From Procambarus clarkii (Eukaryota; Arthropoda; Malacostraca; Decapoda; Cambaridae), in contig NC_091193.1 in NCBI RefSeq assembly GCF_040958095.1, forward strand, positions 26,993,760-27,057,759: a DNA stretch of 64,000 nt, in the 5' to 3' direction. The notes beneath the pieces were generated by a model. The model saw nothing but the letters and a program-made list of their open reading frames with translations, was not told the DNA's origin and did not search any database. This document shows, piece by piece, positions 43,631 to 56,565 of this stretch. The position numbers and the translations under genes were made by a program. Every line of letters begins with the position of its first letter. Position 1 is the stretch's first letter.

Positions 43631-46600
43631 ACACTACTGTCCCAGCCTGCATCACACTACTGTCCCAGCCTGCGCCACACTACTGTCCCAGCCTGCATCA
43701 CACTACTGTCCCAGCCTGCGCCACACTACTGTCCCAGCCTGCATCACACTACTGCCCCAGCCTGCACCACACTACTGTCCCAGCCTGCATCACACTACTG
43801 TCCCAGCCTGCGCCACACTACTGTCCCAGCCTGCATCACACTACTGTCCCAGCCTGTGCCACACTACTGTCCCAGCCTGCATCACACTACTGTCCCAGCC
43901 TGCACCACACTACTGTCCCAGCCTGCACCACACTACTGTCCCAGCCTGCACCACACTACTGTCCCAGCCTGCACCACACCTACTGTCCCACCCTGCACCA
44001 CACTACTGTCCCAGCCTGCATCACACTACTGTCCCAGCCTGCACCACACTACTGTCCCAGCCTGCACCACAGTACTGCTCCAGCCTGCACCACACTACTG
44101 TCCCAGCCTGCACCACACTACTGCACCAGCCTGCACCACACTACTGTCCCAGCCTGCACCACAGTACTGCTCCAGCCTGCACGACACTACTGTCCCCAGC
44201 CTGCACCACACTACTGTTCCAGCCTGCACCACAGTACTGCCCCAGCCTGCACCACAGTACTGCCCCAGCCTGCACCACAGTACTGCACCAGCCTGCACCA
44301 CACTACTTCCCCAGCCTACACCACACTACTGCCCCAGCCTGCACCACAGTACTGCACCAGCCTGCACCACACTACTGCCCCAGCCTGCACCACACTACTG
44401 CACCAGCCTGCAACCACACTACTGTCCCAGCCTGCACCACACTACTGTCCCAGCCTGCACCACACTACTGTCCCAGCCTGCACCACGCTACTGCACCAGC
44501 CTGCACCACAGTACTGCTCCAGCCTGCACCACACTACTGTCCCAGCCTGCACCACACTACTGTCCCAGCCTGCACCACACTACTGTCCCAGCCTGCGCCA
44601 CACTACTGCCCCAGCCTGCACCACGCTACTGCACCAGCCTGCACCACACTACTGCCCCAGCCTGCACCACACTACTGTCCCAGCCTGCACCACACTACTG
44701 TCCCAGCCTGCACCACAGTACTGCTCCAGCCTGCACCACACTACTGTCCCAGCCTGCACCACGCTACTGCACCAGCCTGCACCACACTACTGTCCCAGCC
44801 TGCACCACAGTACTGCTCCAGCCTGCACGACACTACTGTCCCAGCCTGCACCACACTACTGTCCCAGCCTGCACCACAGTACTGTCCCAGCCTGCACCAC
44901 ACTAATGTCCCAGCCTGCACCACACTACTGTCCCAGCCTGCACCACACTACTGTCCCAGCCTGCACCACACTACTGTCCCAGCCTGCACCACAGTACTGT
45001 CCCAGCCTGAAACACAGTACTGCTCCAGCCTGCACGACACTACTGGCCCAGCCTGCACCACACTACTGTCCCAGCCTGCACCACACTACTGTCCAGCCTG
45101 CACCACAGTACTGCTCCAGCCTGCACGACACTACTGGCCCAGCCTGCACCACACTACTGTCCCAGCCTGCACCACACTACTGTCCCAGCCTGCACCACAG
45201 TACTGCCCAGCCTGCACCACAGTACTGCACCAGCCTGCACCACACTACTGCCCCAGCCTGCACCACACTACTGTCCCAGCCTGCACCACATTACTGTCCC
45301 AGCCTGCACCACACTACTGTCCCAGCCTGCACCACACTACTGTCCCACCCTGCACCACACTACTGTCCCAGCCTGCACCACAGTACTGCTCCAGCCTGCA
45401 CGACACTACTGGCCCAGCCTGCACGACACTACTGGCCCAGCCTGCACCACACTACTGTCCCAGCCTGCACCACACTACTGCCCCAGCCTGCACCACAGTA
45501 CTGCTCCAGCCTGCACGACACTACTGGCCCAGCCTGCACCACACTACTGTCCCAGCCTGCACCACACTACTGCCCCAGCCTGCACCACAGTACTGCTCCA
45601 GCCTGCACGACACTACTGGCCCAGCCTGCACCACACTACTGCACCAGCCTGCACCACACTTACTGCACCAGCCTGCACCACACTACTGCCCCAGCCTGCA
45701 CCACACTACTGCACCAGCCTGCACCACACTACTGCACCAGCCTGCACCACACTACTGCACCAGCCTGCACCACACTACTGCCCCAGCCTGCACCACACTA
45801 CTGCCCCAGCCTGCACCACACTACTGCACCAGCCTGCACCACACTACTGCACCAGCCTGCACCACACTACTGCACCAGCCTGCACCACACTACTGTCCCA
45901 GCCTGCACCACACTACTGTCCCAGCCTGCACCACACTACTGCACCAGCCTGCACCACACTACTGCCCCAGCCTGCACCACACTACTGCCCCAGCCTGCAC
46001 CACACTACTGCACCAGCCTGCACCACACTACTGCCCCAGCCTGCACCACACTACTGCACCAGCCTGCACCACACTACTGCACCAGCCTGCACCACACTAC
46101 TGCACCAGCCTGCACGACACTACTGCACCAGCCTGCACCACACTACTGTCCCAGCCTGCACCACACTACTGTCCCAGCCTGCACCACACTACTGCACCAG
46201 CCTGCACCACACTACTGCCCCAGCCTGCACCACACTACTGCACCAGCCTGCACCACACTACTGCACCAGCCTGCACCACACTACTGCACCAGCCCTGCAC
46301 CACACTACTGCACCAGCCTGCACACACTACTGCACCAGCCTGCACCACACTACTGTCCCAGCCGTGCACCACACTACTGTCCCCAGCCTGCACCACACTA
46401 CTGCACCAGCCTGCACCACACTACTGCCCCAGCCTGCACCACACTACTGCACCAGCCTGCACCACACTACTGTCCCAGCCTGCACCACACTACTGCCCCA
46501 GCCTGCACCACAGTACTGGCTCCAGCCTGCACCACACTACTGCACAGCTGCACCACACTACTGCCCAGCCTGCACCACACTACTGCACCAGCCTGCACCA

Positions 46601-48342
46601 CACTACTGCACCAGCCTGCACCACTACTGCACCAGCTGCACCCCTACTGCACCAGCCTGCACCACACTACTGCACCAGCCTGCACCACACTACTGCCCCA
46701 GCCTGCACCACACTACTGCACCAGCCTGCACCACACTACTGCCCCAGCCTGCACCACACTACTGTCCCAGCCTGCACCACACTACTGCCCCAGCCTGCAC
46801 ACACTACGGCCCCAGCCTGCACCAAACTACTGCCCAGCCTGCACCACACTACTGCACCAGCCTGCACCACACTACTGCACCAGCCTGCACCACACTACTG
46901 CACCAGCCTGCACCACACTACTGCACCAGCCTGCACCACACTACTGCCCCAGCCTGCACACACTACGTCCCAGCCTGCACCACACTACTGCCCCAGCCTG
47001 CACCACACTACTGCACCAGTCCTGCACCACACTACTGCCCCAGCCTGCACCACACTACTGTCCCAGCCTGCACCACACTACTGCCCCAGCCTGCACCACA
47101 CTACTGCCCCAGCCTGCACCACACTACTGCACAGCCTGCACCACACTACTGCACCAGCCTGCACCACACTACTGCACCAGCCTGCACCACACTAATGCAA
47201 CCAGCCTGCACCACACTACTGCCCCAGCCTGCACCACACTACTGCCCAGCCTGCACCACACTACTGCCCCAGCCTGCACCACACTACTGCACCAGCCTGC
47301 ACCACACTACTGCCCCAGCCTGCACCACACTACTGTCCAGCCTGCACCACACTACTGCCCCAGCCTGCACCACACTACTGCCCCAGCCTGCACCACACTA
47401 CTGCACCAGCCTGCACCACACTACTGCACCAGCCTGCACCACACTACTGCACCAGCCTGCACCACACTACTGCACCAGCCTGCACCACACTACTGCCCAG
47501 CCTGCACCACACTACTGCCCAGCCTGCACCACACTACTGCCCCAGCCTGCACCACACTACTGCACCAGCCTGCACCACACTACTGCCCCAGCCTGCACCA
47601 CACTACTGTCCCAGCCTGCACCACACTACTGCCCCAGCCTGCACCACACTACTGCCCCAGCCTGCACCACACTACTGCCAGCCTGCACCACACTACTGCC
47701 AGCCTGCACCACACTACTGCACCAGCCTGCACCACACTACTGCACCAGCCTGCACCACACTACTGCCCCAGCCTGCACCACACTACTGCCCCAGCCTGCA
47801 CCACACTACTGCCCCAGCCTGCACCACACTACTGCACCAGCCTGCACCACACTACTGCCCCAGCCTGCACCACACTACTGCCAGCCTGCACCACACTACT
47901 GCCCCAGCCTGCACCACACTACTGCCCCAGCCTGCACCACACTACTGCACCAGCCTGCACCACACTACTGCACCAGCCTGCACCACACTACTGCACCAGC
48001 CTGCACCACACTACTGCACCAGCCTGCACCACACTACTGCCCAGCCTGCACCACACTACTGCACCAGCCTGCACCACACTACTGCACCAGCCTGCACCAC
48101 ACTACTGCCCCAGCCTGCACCACACTACTGCACCAGCCTGCACCACACTACTGCCCAGCCTGCACCACACTACTGCACCAGCCTGCACCACACTACTGCC
48201 CAGCCTGCACCACACTACTGCCCAGCCTGCACCACACTACTGCACCAGCCTGCACCACACTACTGCACCAGCCTGCACCACACTACTGCACCAGCCTGCA
48301 CCACACTACTGCACCAGCCTGCACCACACTACTGCACCAGCC
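43631..48342 (+). repeat. 23-bp minisatellite, right part, about 205 copies
   Basis: Same unit as 41840-42382. Sub-blocks: TCC-rich units dominate to about 45600, then ACC- and CCC-rich units. One-base indels are frequent after 46280. Since 23 is not divisible by three and the unit is stop-free in all frames, huge frames arise (for example 44905-48606, 1233 residues) with a 23-residue period. They have no gene support. Confidence 0.97.
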
Positions 48343-48566
48343 TCCATGCCACCTGGCTCACAGATGGCTCCACCAGCTCTCCATGCCACCTGGCTCACAG
48401 ATGGCTCCACCAGCCTCTCCATGCCACCTGGCTCACAGATGGCTCCACCAGCCTCTCCATGCCACCTGGCTCACAGATGGCTCCACCAGCCTCTCCATGC
48501 CACCTGGCTCACAGATGGCTCCACCAGCCTCTCCATGCCACCTGGCTCACAGATGGCTCCACCTCC
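48343..48566 (+). repeat. 38-bp tandem repeat, about 6 copies
   Basis: Units with CTCCATGCCACCTGGCTCAC then AGATGGCTCCACCAGC. It directly follows the 23-bp array and shares the CACCAGC joint, so it may have grown out of that array's edge. Confidence 0.93.
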
Positions 48567-49141
48567 ACCTTGTACAATATGTCACCTCTACATAAATAAA
48601 AGGTAAACGCTTGTTTGTTAAAATTCGCTAATCCCAAAAAGTTCTTCACAAATTGCTTTCAAATTTTCACACAACGTTTCATTCGCATCCGAGCGGAGTT
48701 TTATATACATATTATATACATATTATATACATGTCTCTTCTGTAACGGAGAAAAAACATGTTTTTTTTTGGACAACTGTGTTTTTCATGTGTTGTTCATG
48801 TGAAGGAAGTCTTCAAAACCACTTTACCGATTGCTTTGACATTTTTCCACAACGTTGCATTCGAATACCTACTATATACATGCCTCACCTGTGACAGGAA
48901 AAAACATGTTTTTTATAAAGAGCGCCATCTGTTGAACGTAAGAGCAACACACGCTGAAATCACCGGAAGTTCATCGCCGATGGCTTTGAAATTTTGACAC
49001 AACGTTCCATTCAAATACGCGCGTTTGTTTTATATACCTACCATATAGATGTGTTACGGTATTGACACCGTCGCTGGAGTATGGTGTGGCGATTTCAGCG
49101 CCATCTATGGGTCTGCACTCCAACTCCTCAGTATTGGGTGC

Positions 49142-51068
49142 TACGCAGATAACACCATCTGTTGGTGGTGGCAGATAATGCCATCTGTTGGTGGTGGCAG
49201 ATAACGCCATCTGTTGGTGGTGGCAGATAACGCCATCTGTTGGTGGTGGCAGATAACGCCATCTGTTGGTGGTGGCAGATAACGCCATCTGTTGGTGGTG
49301 GCAGATAACGCCATCTGTTGGTGGTGGCAGATAACGCCATCTGTTGGTGGTGGCAGATAACGCCATCTGTTGGTGACAGATAACGCCATCTGTTGGTGGT
49401 GGCAGATAATGCCATCTGTTGGTGGTGGCAGATAATGCCATCTGTTGGTGGTGACAGATAACGCCATCTGTTGGTGGTGGCAGATAATGCCATCTGTTGG
49501 AGGTGGCAGATAGCGCCATCTGTTGGTGGTGGCAGATAACGCCATCTGTTGGTGGTGGCAGATAGCGCCATCTGTTGGTGGTGGCAGATAACGCCATCTG
49601 TTGGAGGTGGCAGATAACGCCATCTGTTGGTGGTGGCAGATAACGCCATCTGTTGGTGGTGGCAGATAACGCCATCTGTTGGTGGTGGCAGATAACGCCA
49701 TCTGTTGGTGGTGGCAGATAACGCCATCTGTTGGTGGTGGCAGATAACGCCATCTGTTAGTGGTGGCAGATAACGCCATCTGTTAGTGGTGGCAGATAAC
49801 GCCATCTGTTGGTGGTGGCAGATAACGCCATCTGTTAGTGGTGGCAGATAACGCCATCTGTTAGTGGTGGCAGATAACGCCATCTGTTGGTGGTGGCAGA
49901 TAACGCCATCTATTGGTGGTGGCAGATAACGCCATCTGTTGGTGGTGGCAGATAACGCCATCTGTTGGTGGTGGCAGATAACGCCATCTGTTAGTGGTGG
50001 CAGATAACGCCATCTGTTAGTGGTGGCAGATAACGCCATCTGTTGGTGGTGGCAGATAACGCCATCTGTTGGTGGTGGCAGATAACGCCATCTGTTGGTG
50101 GTGGTAGATAACGCCATCTGTTGGTGGTGGCAGATAACGCCATCTGTTGGTGGTGGCAGATAACGCCATCTGTTGGTGGTGGCAGATAACGCCATCTGTT
50201 GGTGGTGGCAGATAACGCCATCTGTTAGTGGTGGCAGATAACGCCATCTGTTAGTGGTGGCAGATAACGCCATCTGTTGGTGGTGGCAGATAACGCCATC
50301 TGTTAGTGGTGGCAGATAACGCCATCTGTTAGTGGTGGCAGATAACGCCATCTGTTGGTGGTGGCAGATAACGCCATCTATTGGTGGTGGCAGATAACGC
50401 CATCTGTTGGTGGTGGCAGATAACGCCATCTGTTGGTGGTGGCAGATAACGCCATCTGTTAGTGGTGGCAGATAACGCCATCTGTTAGTGGTGGCAGATA
50501 ACGCCATCTGTTGGTGGTGGCAGATAACGCCATCTGTTGGTGGTGGCAGATAACGCCATCTGTTGGTGGTGGTAGATAACGCCATCTGTTGGTGGTGGCA
50601 GATAACGCCATCTGTTGGTGGTGGCAGATTACGCCATCTGTTGGTGGTGGCAGATAACGCCATCTGTTGGTGGTGGTAGATAACGCCATCTGTTGGTGGT
50701 GGCAGATAACGCCATCTGTTGGTGGTGGCAGATAACGCCATCTGTTGGAGGTGGCAGATAACGCCATCTGTTGGTGGTGGCAGATAACGCCATCTGTTGG
50801 AGGTGGCAGATAACGCCATCTGTTGGTGGTGGCAGATAACGCCATCTGTTGGTGGTGGCAGATAACGCCATCTATTGGTGGTGGCAGATAACGCCATCTG
50901 TTGGTGGTGGCAGATAACGCCATCTGTTGGTGGTGGCAGATAACGCCATCTGTTGGTGGTGGCAGATAACGCCATCTGTTGGCGGTGGCAGATAACGCCA
51001 TCTGTTGGCGGTGGCAGATAACGCCATCTGTTGGTGGTGGCAGATAACGCCATCTGTTGGCGGTGGCG
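49142..51068 (+). repeat. 26-bp satellite inside Helitron 2, about 74 copies
   Basis: Units of CAGATAACGCCATCTGTTGG plus TGGTGG. Variants: TTAGTGG, TTGGAGG, TTGGCGG, CTATTGG. A block at about 49730-50100 recurs at about 50230-50570, a recent segmental copy within the array. The core GCCATCTGTTG is the motif found singly in both Helitrons. The long minus ORFs are artefacts. Confidence 0.96.
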
Positions 51069-51127
51069 GGTATTGGTGAAAGGCTCCCATTTCCTGCCTC
51101 AGTTAGAAGAGGAGGTCGATGATGATG

Positions 51128-51275
51128 ACGTCTGGTGGGTGACGTATCATGACCTCTGGTGGGTGGCGTATCATGACCTCTGGTGGGTGACGTATCATGA
51201 CCTGTGGTGGGTGGCGTATCATGACCTGTGGTGGGTGGCGTATCATGACCTCTGGTGGGTGACGTATCGACATCA
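51128..51275 (+). repeat. 24-bp tandem repeat, about 6 copies
   Basis: Units of CTCTGGTGGGTGACGTATCA plus TGAC, with a GGCG variant. It lies inside Helitron 2, just after the 26-bp array. Confidence 0.93.
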
Positions 51276-51835
51276 ACGCCATCTAGGTTGTGGCTACAAT
51301 TTACAATGTCAGTTCCCCGGTGGAAGGATGTTATCCTAGGGTCACCCAGTATACTGTCTGTCTAGCTAATGACGTTTTATGTTCACAGAGGTGATGTAAG
51401 GAGGCGATTGCGTCGAAGAGGGCAGTTCACCTTGGGCAGTCAAGAACTCTTGATTTGGTCCTGTGAGAGGACAAAGTGGCCGCCGTCGGTCATAGCAGTG
51501 TGTTAGCTGCTGGTTTATACAGTGTTGGATGGGCCGTCATACCCGGGATTGGTCAGGAAGAGTTACGTGACGACAGTGGTGCGTCTGTTGAGAAGTTCTG
51601 CCAGCGAGCTGCTAGAGACTTCTGCCAGGGTGTTAGCTACTCCTGTATGTGATTGTTTTAGACCCCTGTCAGCGTGTGGCTCAAGCCCTCAAGTATTGAC
51701 ACATTGGGACGATACGGTGTGTGTGGACTGGCCCATGTTGAAGTAGAGGTTATAATAGCAAGAACCTGGTTACTGGCCCAAATTGGCCATAACAGGATGT
51801 CACACGTGTGACATAAAATCATGCTTTTTTTTTTT
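51276..51835. other. Helitron 2 internal unique segment, no gene recognised
   Basis: No counterpart in Helitron 1. The 74-residue plus ORF at 51522 has no recognisable family. It could be captured host sequence, which Helitrons often carry, but I see no specific homology. Confidence 0.35.
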
Positions 51836-52750
51836 TAAACGGCGCCATCTGTTGCACATAATAGCAACACACACGCTATACTAAATATGTTATGATTTCA
51901 CTTCAGTGTTTCAGATTGCATTGATAAATTGAATTTTCGTAGATTTCGATTTTTTTTCATTTTGATTTAATTATTTTGTGTGACATTGTGTTGGAATTGA
52001 GCTGTGTTGTTTACCATAGTTTAGTTTTATTTATTATAGTTTATTTTTTATTTTTCCATTGTTTTTCCATTTCGATTCTTAACTGTTTTCTTATTTCAAT
52101 GATGGAACATCAGATCATTTGATGTTCCCAATTTTCTGAGGGAACCATCAGATTATTTGGGAATGTATCGGACGAGGGAGTGGGGAATGGTGGGGAGGAC
52201 GGGAGTGGGAGATGATGGGGAGGACGGGAGTGGGAGATGATGGGGAGGACGGGAGTGGGAGATGATGGGGAGGACGGGAGTGGGAGATGATGGGGAGGAC
52301 AAGGGGTAATGGGAGGGGGAATTGTAGGGAGGATGTGGGAGATGGGGGAGGACGAGGGGATGGTGAAGTCTGGAATGGTTAGGAGGACGAGGGGATGGTG
52401 GGGGAGGACAAAGGGACAGGGAAGGGGAGAATTGTGGGGAGGGTGAGGGGATAGGGGAGTGAGGAATGGTTTTGAGGACGAGGGGACGGGGGAGTGGGGA
52501 ATGGTAGGGAGGACTGGGCGACAGGGAAAGGTTGCTGAGCCACAGCAACGCGTGGCCAGGTACAGCTAGTAACTAAAAAAAAAAAAAAAAAAAAAAGTGG
52601 AGACCATGTGTGGTGATCCCAGAGGCTGAAGTGGTGACCCTCCCAGCGGGGCTGGTGGCCGGCTGCTGGTCAGTATCTCCTGCCTCCCTAGACATGTTAA
52701 CTGAGGGAGGGAGAGGTGAGGGGGGGGGGGAGAAGACACTATTGACCCAC

Positions 52751-52851
52751 CTGGTGGAAGCTCCGGGGGTGGTGGGTGGAGGGCCATCGTCTCCACCACC
52801 GCCATCATCACCAACACTAGTCCTCCCCCTGTGGTGTGCTGGGGCCCACGT
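52751..52851 (-). CDS. Low-confidence candidate exon (acidic/Gly-Pro rich)
   Basis: On the minus strand a possible acceptor GGTGGTGTAG precedes a frame reading TWAPAHHRGRTSVGDDGGGD then DGPPPTTPGAST, ending ACCAG then GTGGGTC, a good donor. An alternative acceptor, TTCTCTCACAG, 14 bp upstream, would use another frame. About 50 bp further on, CTCCCTCAG precedes a second open stretch (MSREAGDTDQQPATSPAGRV) at about 52700-52600 that lacks a clear donor. It does not join the 40562-40607 exon in phase directly. Composition and splice signals are the only support. Confidence 0.22.
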
Positions 52852-52887
52852 CTACACCACCACCTGTGAGAGAACACACATTAGGGC

Positions 52888-53258
52888 ACACACCAGTGTT
52901 CAGTTATACACCAGTGCTCAGTTACACACCAGTGCTCAGTCACACACCAGTGCTCAGTTATACACCAGTGTTCAGTCACACGCCAGTGTTCAGTCACACA
53001 CCAGTGTTCAGTCACACACCAGTGTTCAGTCACACACCAGTGTTCAGTCACACACCAGTGTTCAGTCACACACCAGTGTTCAGTCACACACCAGTGTTCA
53101 GTCACACACCAGTGTTCAGTCACACACCAGTGTTCAGTCACACACCAGTGTTCAGTCACACACCAGTGTTCAGTCACACACCAGTGCTCAGTCACACACC
53201 AGTGTTCAGTTACACACCAGTGCTCAGTCACACACCTGTGCTCAGTCATACACCACAC
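52888..53258 (+). repeat. 18-bp tandem repeat, about 20 copies
   Basis: Units of CACACCAGTGTTCAGTCA with TGCTCAG variants. Because the unit is 18 bp every frame stays open; the resulting repeat proteins are not supported as genes. Confidence 0.96.
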
Positions 53259-53288
53259 AGCAATTGTTTAAACTCTGAGCAACGGCAT

Positions 53289-53692
53289 CAGTCGTGGTGG
53301 CAGCCGTGGTGGCAGCCGTGGTGGCAGCCATGATGGCAGCCGTGGTGGCAGCCGTGGTGGCAGCCGTGGTGGCAGCCGTGCTGGCAGCCATGATGGCAGC
53401 CGTGGTGGCAGCCGTGGTGGCAGCCATGATGGCAGCCATGATGGCAGCCATGGTGGCAGTCGTGGTGGCAGCCATGGTGGCAGCCGTGGTGGCAGCCATG
53501 GTGGCAGCCATGGTGGCAGTCGTGGTGGCAGCCATGGTGGCAGTCGTGGTGGCAGCCATGGTGGCAGCCGTGGTGGCAGCCATGGTGGCAGCCATGATGG
53601 CAGCCATGGTGGCAGTCGTGGTGGCAGCCATGATGGCAGCCGTGGTGGCAGCCGTGGTGGCAGCCATGATGGCAGCCGTGATGGCAGCCGTG
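53289..53692 (+). repeat. 12-bp tandem repeat, about 33 copies
   Basis: Units of GTGGTGGCAGCC with ATGATGGCAGCC and CAGTC variants. Ala/Val/Met-rich and His/Cys-rich ORFs on both strands are artefacts. Confidence 0.96.
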
Positions 53693-54232
53693 GGTGGTGG
53701 AGTCAGCAGCCAATAAAGAGTAACATGGTGTAAACGATGTATTGTGAGGTGATGGGGTGTGAGGGATGGAGGCACCTATTGTGAGGGTCGCAGCCTCTCC
53801 TCCCTCACCTCCCCCCCTCCCTCATATCTCACACCCCCGGCCTTATAATCCCGCCACATTATAACTCATACCCGCCTCCTCCTGCCCTCATACACAACAA
53901 AATCATAAAAGGACACACAAATGCAGATGGATCCTCTAACAAAGCAGTTGATATGAAGGGGAAAATAAAGGAATAAATGTAAATAACACATAGAGGAAGG
54001 CGGCTTAACACTGCCTGTACACAGAGAGACAAAAAACAAGTAGAGAATACAGTGACTAAACAGACTACACCATAGGGGTGAAAATAGGAGAGGCAAGAGT
54101 GGCAGAGATCACCCACAACTGTGGTTATATAAGACAGTCTAGCCTGGAGCAGGACACCAGCAGGTATATGAAACACATCAACTTAAAACAAGGGGGACGT
54201 GTTCAGTATAAGGCTGGGACAGAACAAGGGGA
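53693..54232. other. Unique sequence up to the gap, no gene recognised
   Basis: Contains GGTTATATAAGACAGTC at about 54122, a TATA-box-like sequence without a downstream gene visible before the gap. Confidence 0.35.
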
Positions 54233-54732
54233 NNNNNNNNNNNNNNNNNNNNNNNNNNNNNNNNNNNNNNNNNNNNNNNNNNNNNNNNNNNNNNNNNNNN
54301 NNNNNNNNNNNNNNNNNNNNNNNNNNNNNNNNNNNNNNNNNNNNNNNNNNNNNNNNNNNNNNNNNNNNNNNNNNNNNNNNNNNNNNNNNNNNNNNNNNNN
54401 NNNNNNNNNNNNNNNNNNNNNNNNNNNNNNNNNNNNNNNNNNNNNNNNNNNNNNNNNNNNNNNNNNNNNNNNNNNNNNNNNNNNNNNNNNNNNNNNNNNN
54501 NNNNNNNNNNNNNNNNNNNNNNNNNNNNNNNNNNNNNNNNNNNNNNNNNNNNNNNNNNNNNNNNNNNNNNNNNNNNNNNNNNNNNNNNNNNNNNNNNNNN
54601 NNNNNNNNNNNNNNNNNNNNNNNNNNNNNNNNNNNNNNNNNNNNNNNNNNNNNNNNNNNNNNNNNNNNNNNNNNNNNNNNNNNNNNNNNNNNNNNNNNNN
54701 NNNNNNNNNNNNNNNNNNNNNNNNNNNNNNNN
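54233..54732. other. 500-N assembly gap
   Basis: Exactly 500 Ns, a conventional fixed-size scaffold gap and so not a measured distance. Sequence to the left is unique; sequence to the right enters the 31-bp satellite. Confidence 1.
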
Positions 54733-56077
54733 ACACCACAACGTCACAGTGTAGTGGTGTAACACCACAACATGTCACAGTGTAGTGGTGTAACACCACA
54801 ACATGTCACAGTGTAGTGGTGTAACACCACAACATGTCACAGTGTAGTGGTGTAACACCACAACATGTCACAGTGTAGTGGTGTAACACCACAACATGTC
54901 ACAGTGTAGTGGTGTAACACCACAACATGTCACAGTGTAGTGGTGTAACACCACAACATGTCACAGTGTAGTGGTGTAACACCACAACATGTCACAGTGT
55001 AGTGGTGTAACACCACAACATGTCACAGTGTAGTGGTGTAACACCACAACATGTCACAGTGTAGTGGTGTAACACCACAACATGTCACAGTGTAGTGGTG
55101 TAACACCACAACATGTCACAGTGTAGTGGTGTAACACCACAACATGTCACAGTGTAGTGGTGTAACACCACAACATGTCACAGTGTAGTGGTGTAACACC
55201 ACAACATGTCACAGTGTAGTGGTGTAACACCACAACATGTCACAGTGTAGTGGTGTAACACCACAACATGTCACAGTGTAGTGGTGTAACACCACAACAT
55301 GTCACAGTGTAGTGGTCTAACACCACAACATGTCACAGTGTAGTGGTGTAACACCACAACATGTCACAGTGTAGTGGTCTAACACCACAACATGTCACAG
55401 TGTAGTGGTGTAACACCACAACATGTCACAGTGTAGTGGTCTAACACCACAACATGTCACAGTGTAGTGGTCTAACACCACAACATGTCACAGTGTAGTG
55501 GTCTAACACCACAACATGTCACAGTGTAGTGGTCTAACACCACAACATGTCACAGTGTAGTGGTCTAACACCACAACATGTCACAGTGTAGTGGTCTAAC
55601 ACCACAACATGTCACAGTGTAGTGGTCTAACACCACAACATGTCACAGTGTAGTGGTCTAACACCACAACATGTCACAGTGTAGTGGTCTAACACCACAA
55701 CATGTCACAGTGTAGTGGTCTAACACCACAACATGTCACAGTGTAGTGGTCTAACACCACAACATGTCACAGTGTAGTGGTCTAACACCACAACATGTCA
55801 CAGTGTAGTGGTCTAACACCACAACATGTCACAGTGTAGTGGTCTAACACCACAACATGTCACAGTGTAGTGGTCTAACACCACAACATGTCACAGTGTA
55901 GTGGTCTAACACCACAACATGTCACAGTGTAGTGGTCTAACACCACAACATGTCACAGTGTAGTGGTCTAACACCACAACATGTCACAGTGTAGTGGTCT
56001 AACACCACAACATGTCACAGTGTAGTGGTCTAACACCACAACATGTCACAGTGTAGTGGTCTAACACCACAACATGT
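54733..56077 (+). repeat. 31-bp satellite, second block, about 43 copies
   Basis: Same unit as 21998-29354. The order of variants, including two isolated GTCTAAC units and then 21 consecutive ones, equals the end of the first array (28011-29354), so it is a copy of that segment. Confidence 0.97.
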
Positions 56078-56565
56078 GTTAAGCGTGAGATAATCACCAG
56101 ATATTAACAACACTATTCCAATACCAACGCCAGAAAAGTGTAATGTCATGAGAATTAGGCTTAAGAAACACCACACATACCATGACACGTTTTCTAAGAC
56201 ACACATAACTACCTTATCTCGAATATTTTTTTTAAATATTAAAAATATAAACCAAATATATAAATACTGGTGCAGTACAAGATGTTGCAAGATAACACCT
56301 GATACTGAATACTCCTGGCAACAATGTTGTCTTAATTATATATTAAAGTTCTCGCGTGTCTCGGAAATGTTGAGAACATAATCAATCATTTGTCACATCC
56401 AAGACAAGAAACAGATTGTAAATCATTAACTAATAACTAGTGTTTCCTGCCTTGCTGGCGAGTGACCTGTGTGTGTACTCACCGTGTTGTACTTGCGGGG
56501 GTTGAGCTCTGGCTCTTTGGTCCCGCCTCTCAACTGTCAATCAACTGGTGTACAGGTTCCTGAGC

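Larger units (their letters stand above)
48587..52569 (+). mobile_element. Helitron-like non-autonomous element 2 with internal satellite
   Basis: It begins TCTACATAAATAAAAGG and ends GGCCAGGTACAGCTAG followed by T, matching element 1 (9338-11872). The subterminal stem-loop, TTGCTG-AGCCA-CAGCAA, is at about 52531-52547. Shared internal motifs: TTCTTCACAAATTGCTTTCA near the 5' end, GCGCCATCTGTTG-type units, an AT-rich block, and a G/A-rich block before the 3' end. No helicase ORF. The base before TC is C rather than the usual A. Confidence 0.75.

Noticed and set aside
44905..48606. 1233-residue plus-strand ORF and its neighbours (43580-44905, 46364-48595)
   Set aside because: Translation of the 23-bp minisatellite, which is stop-free in all frames. 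The reading has a 23-residue period, several frames are open at once, and there is no start, splice or family evidence.
49128..51053. 641-residue minus-strand ORF in the 26-bp array
   Set aside because: Repeat artefact inside Helitron 2; overlapping frames encode the same repeated peptide.
52610..53775. ORFs rich in TSVQSH, HGCH or VAAMMAA repeats
   Set aside because: Artefacts of 18-bp and 12-bp arrays, whose unit lengths are multiples of three, so any frame stays open on both strands.
54078..54799. ORFs of mostly undefined residues
   Set aside because: They read through the 500-N gap.
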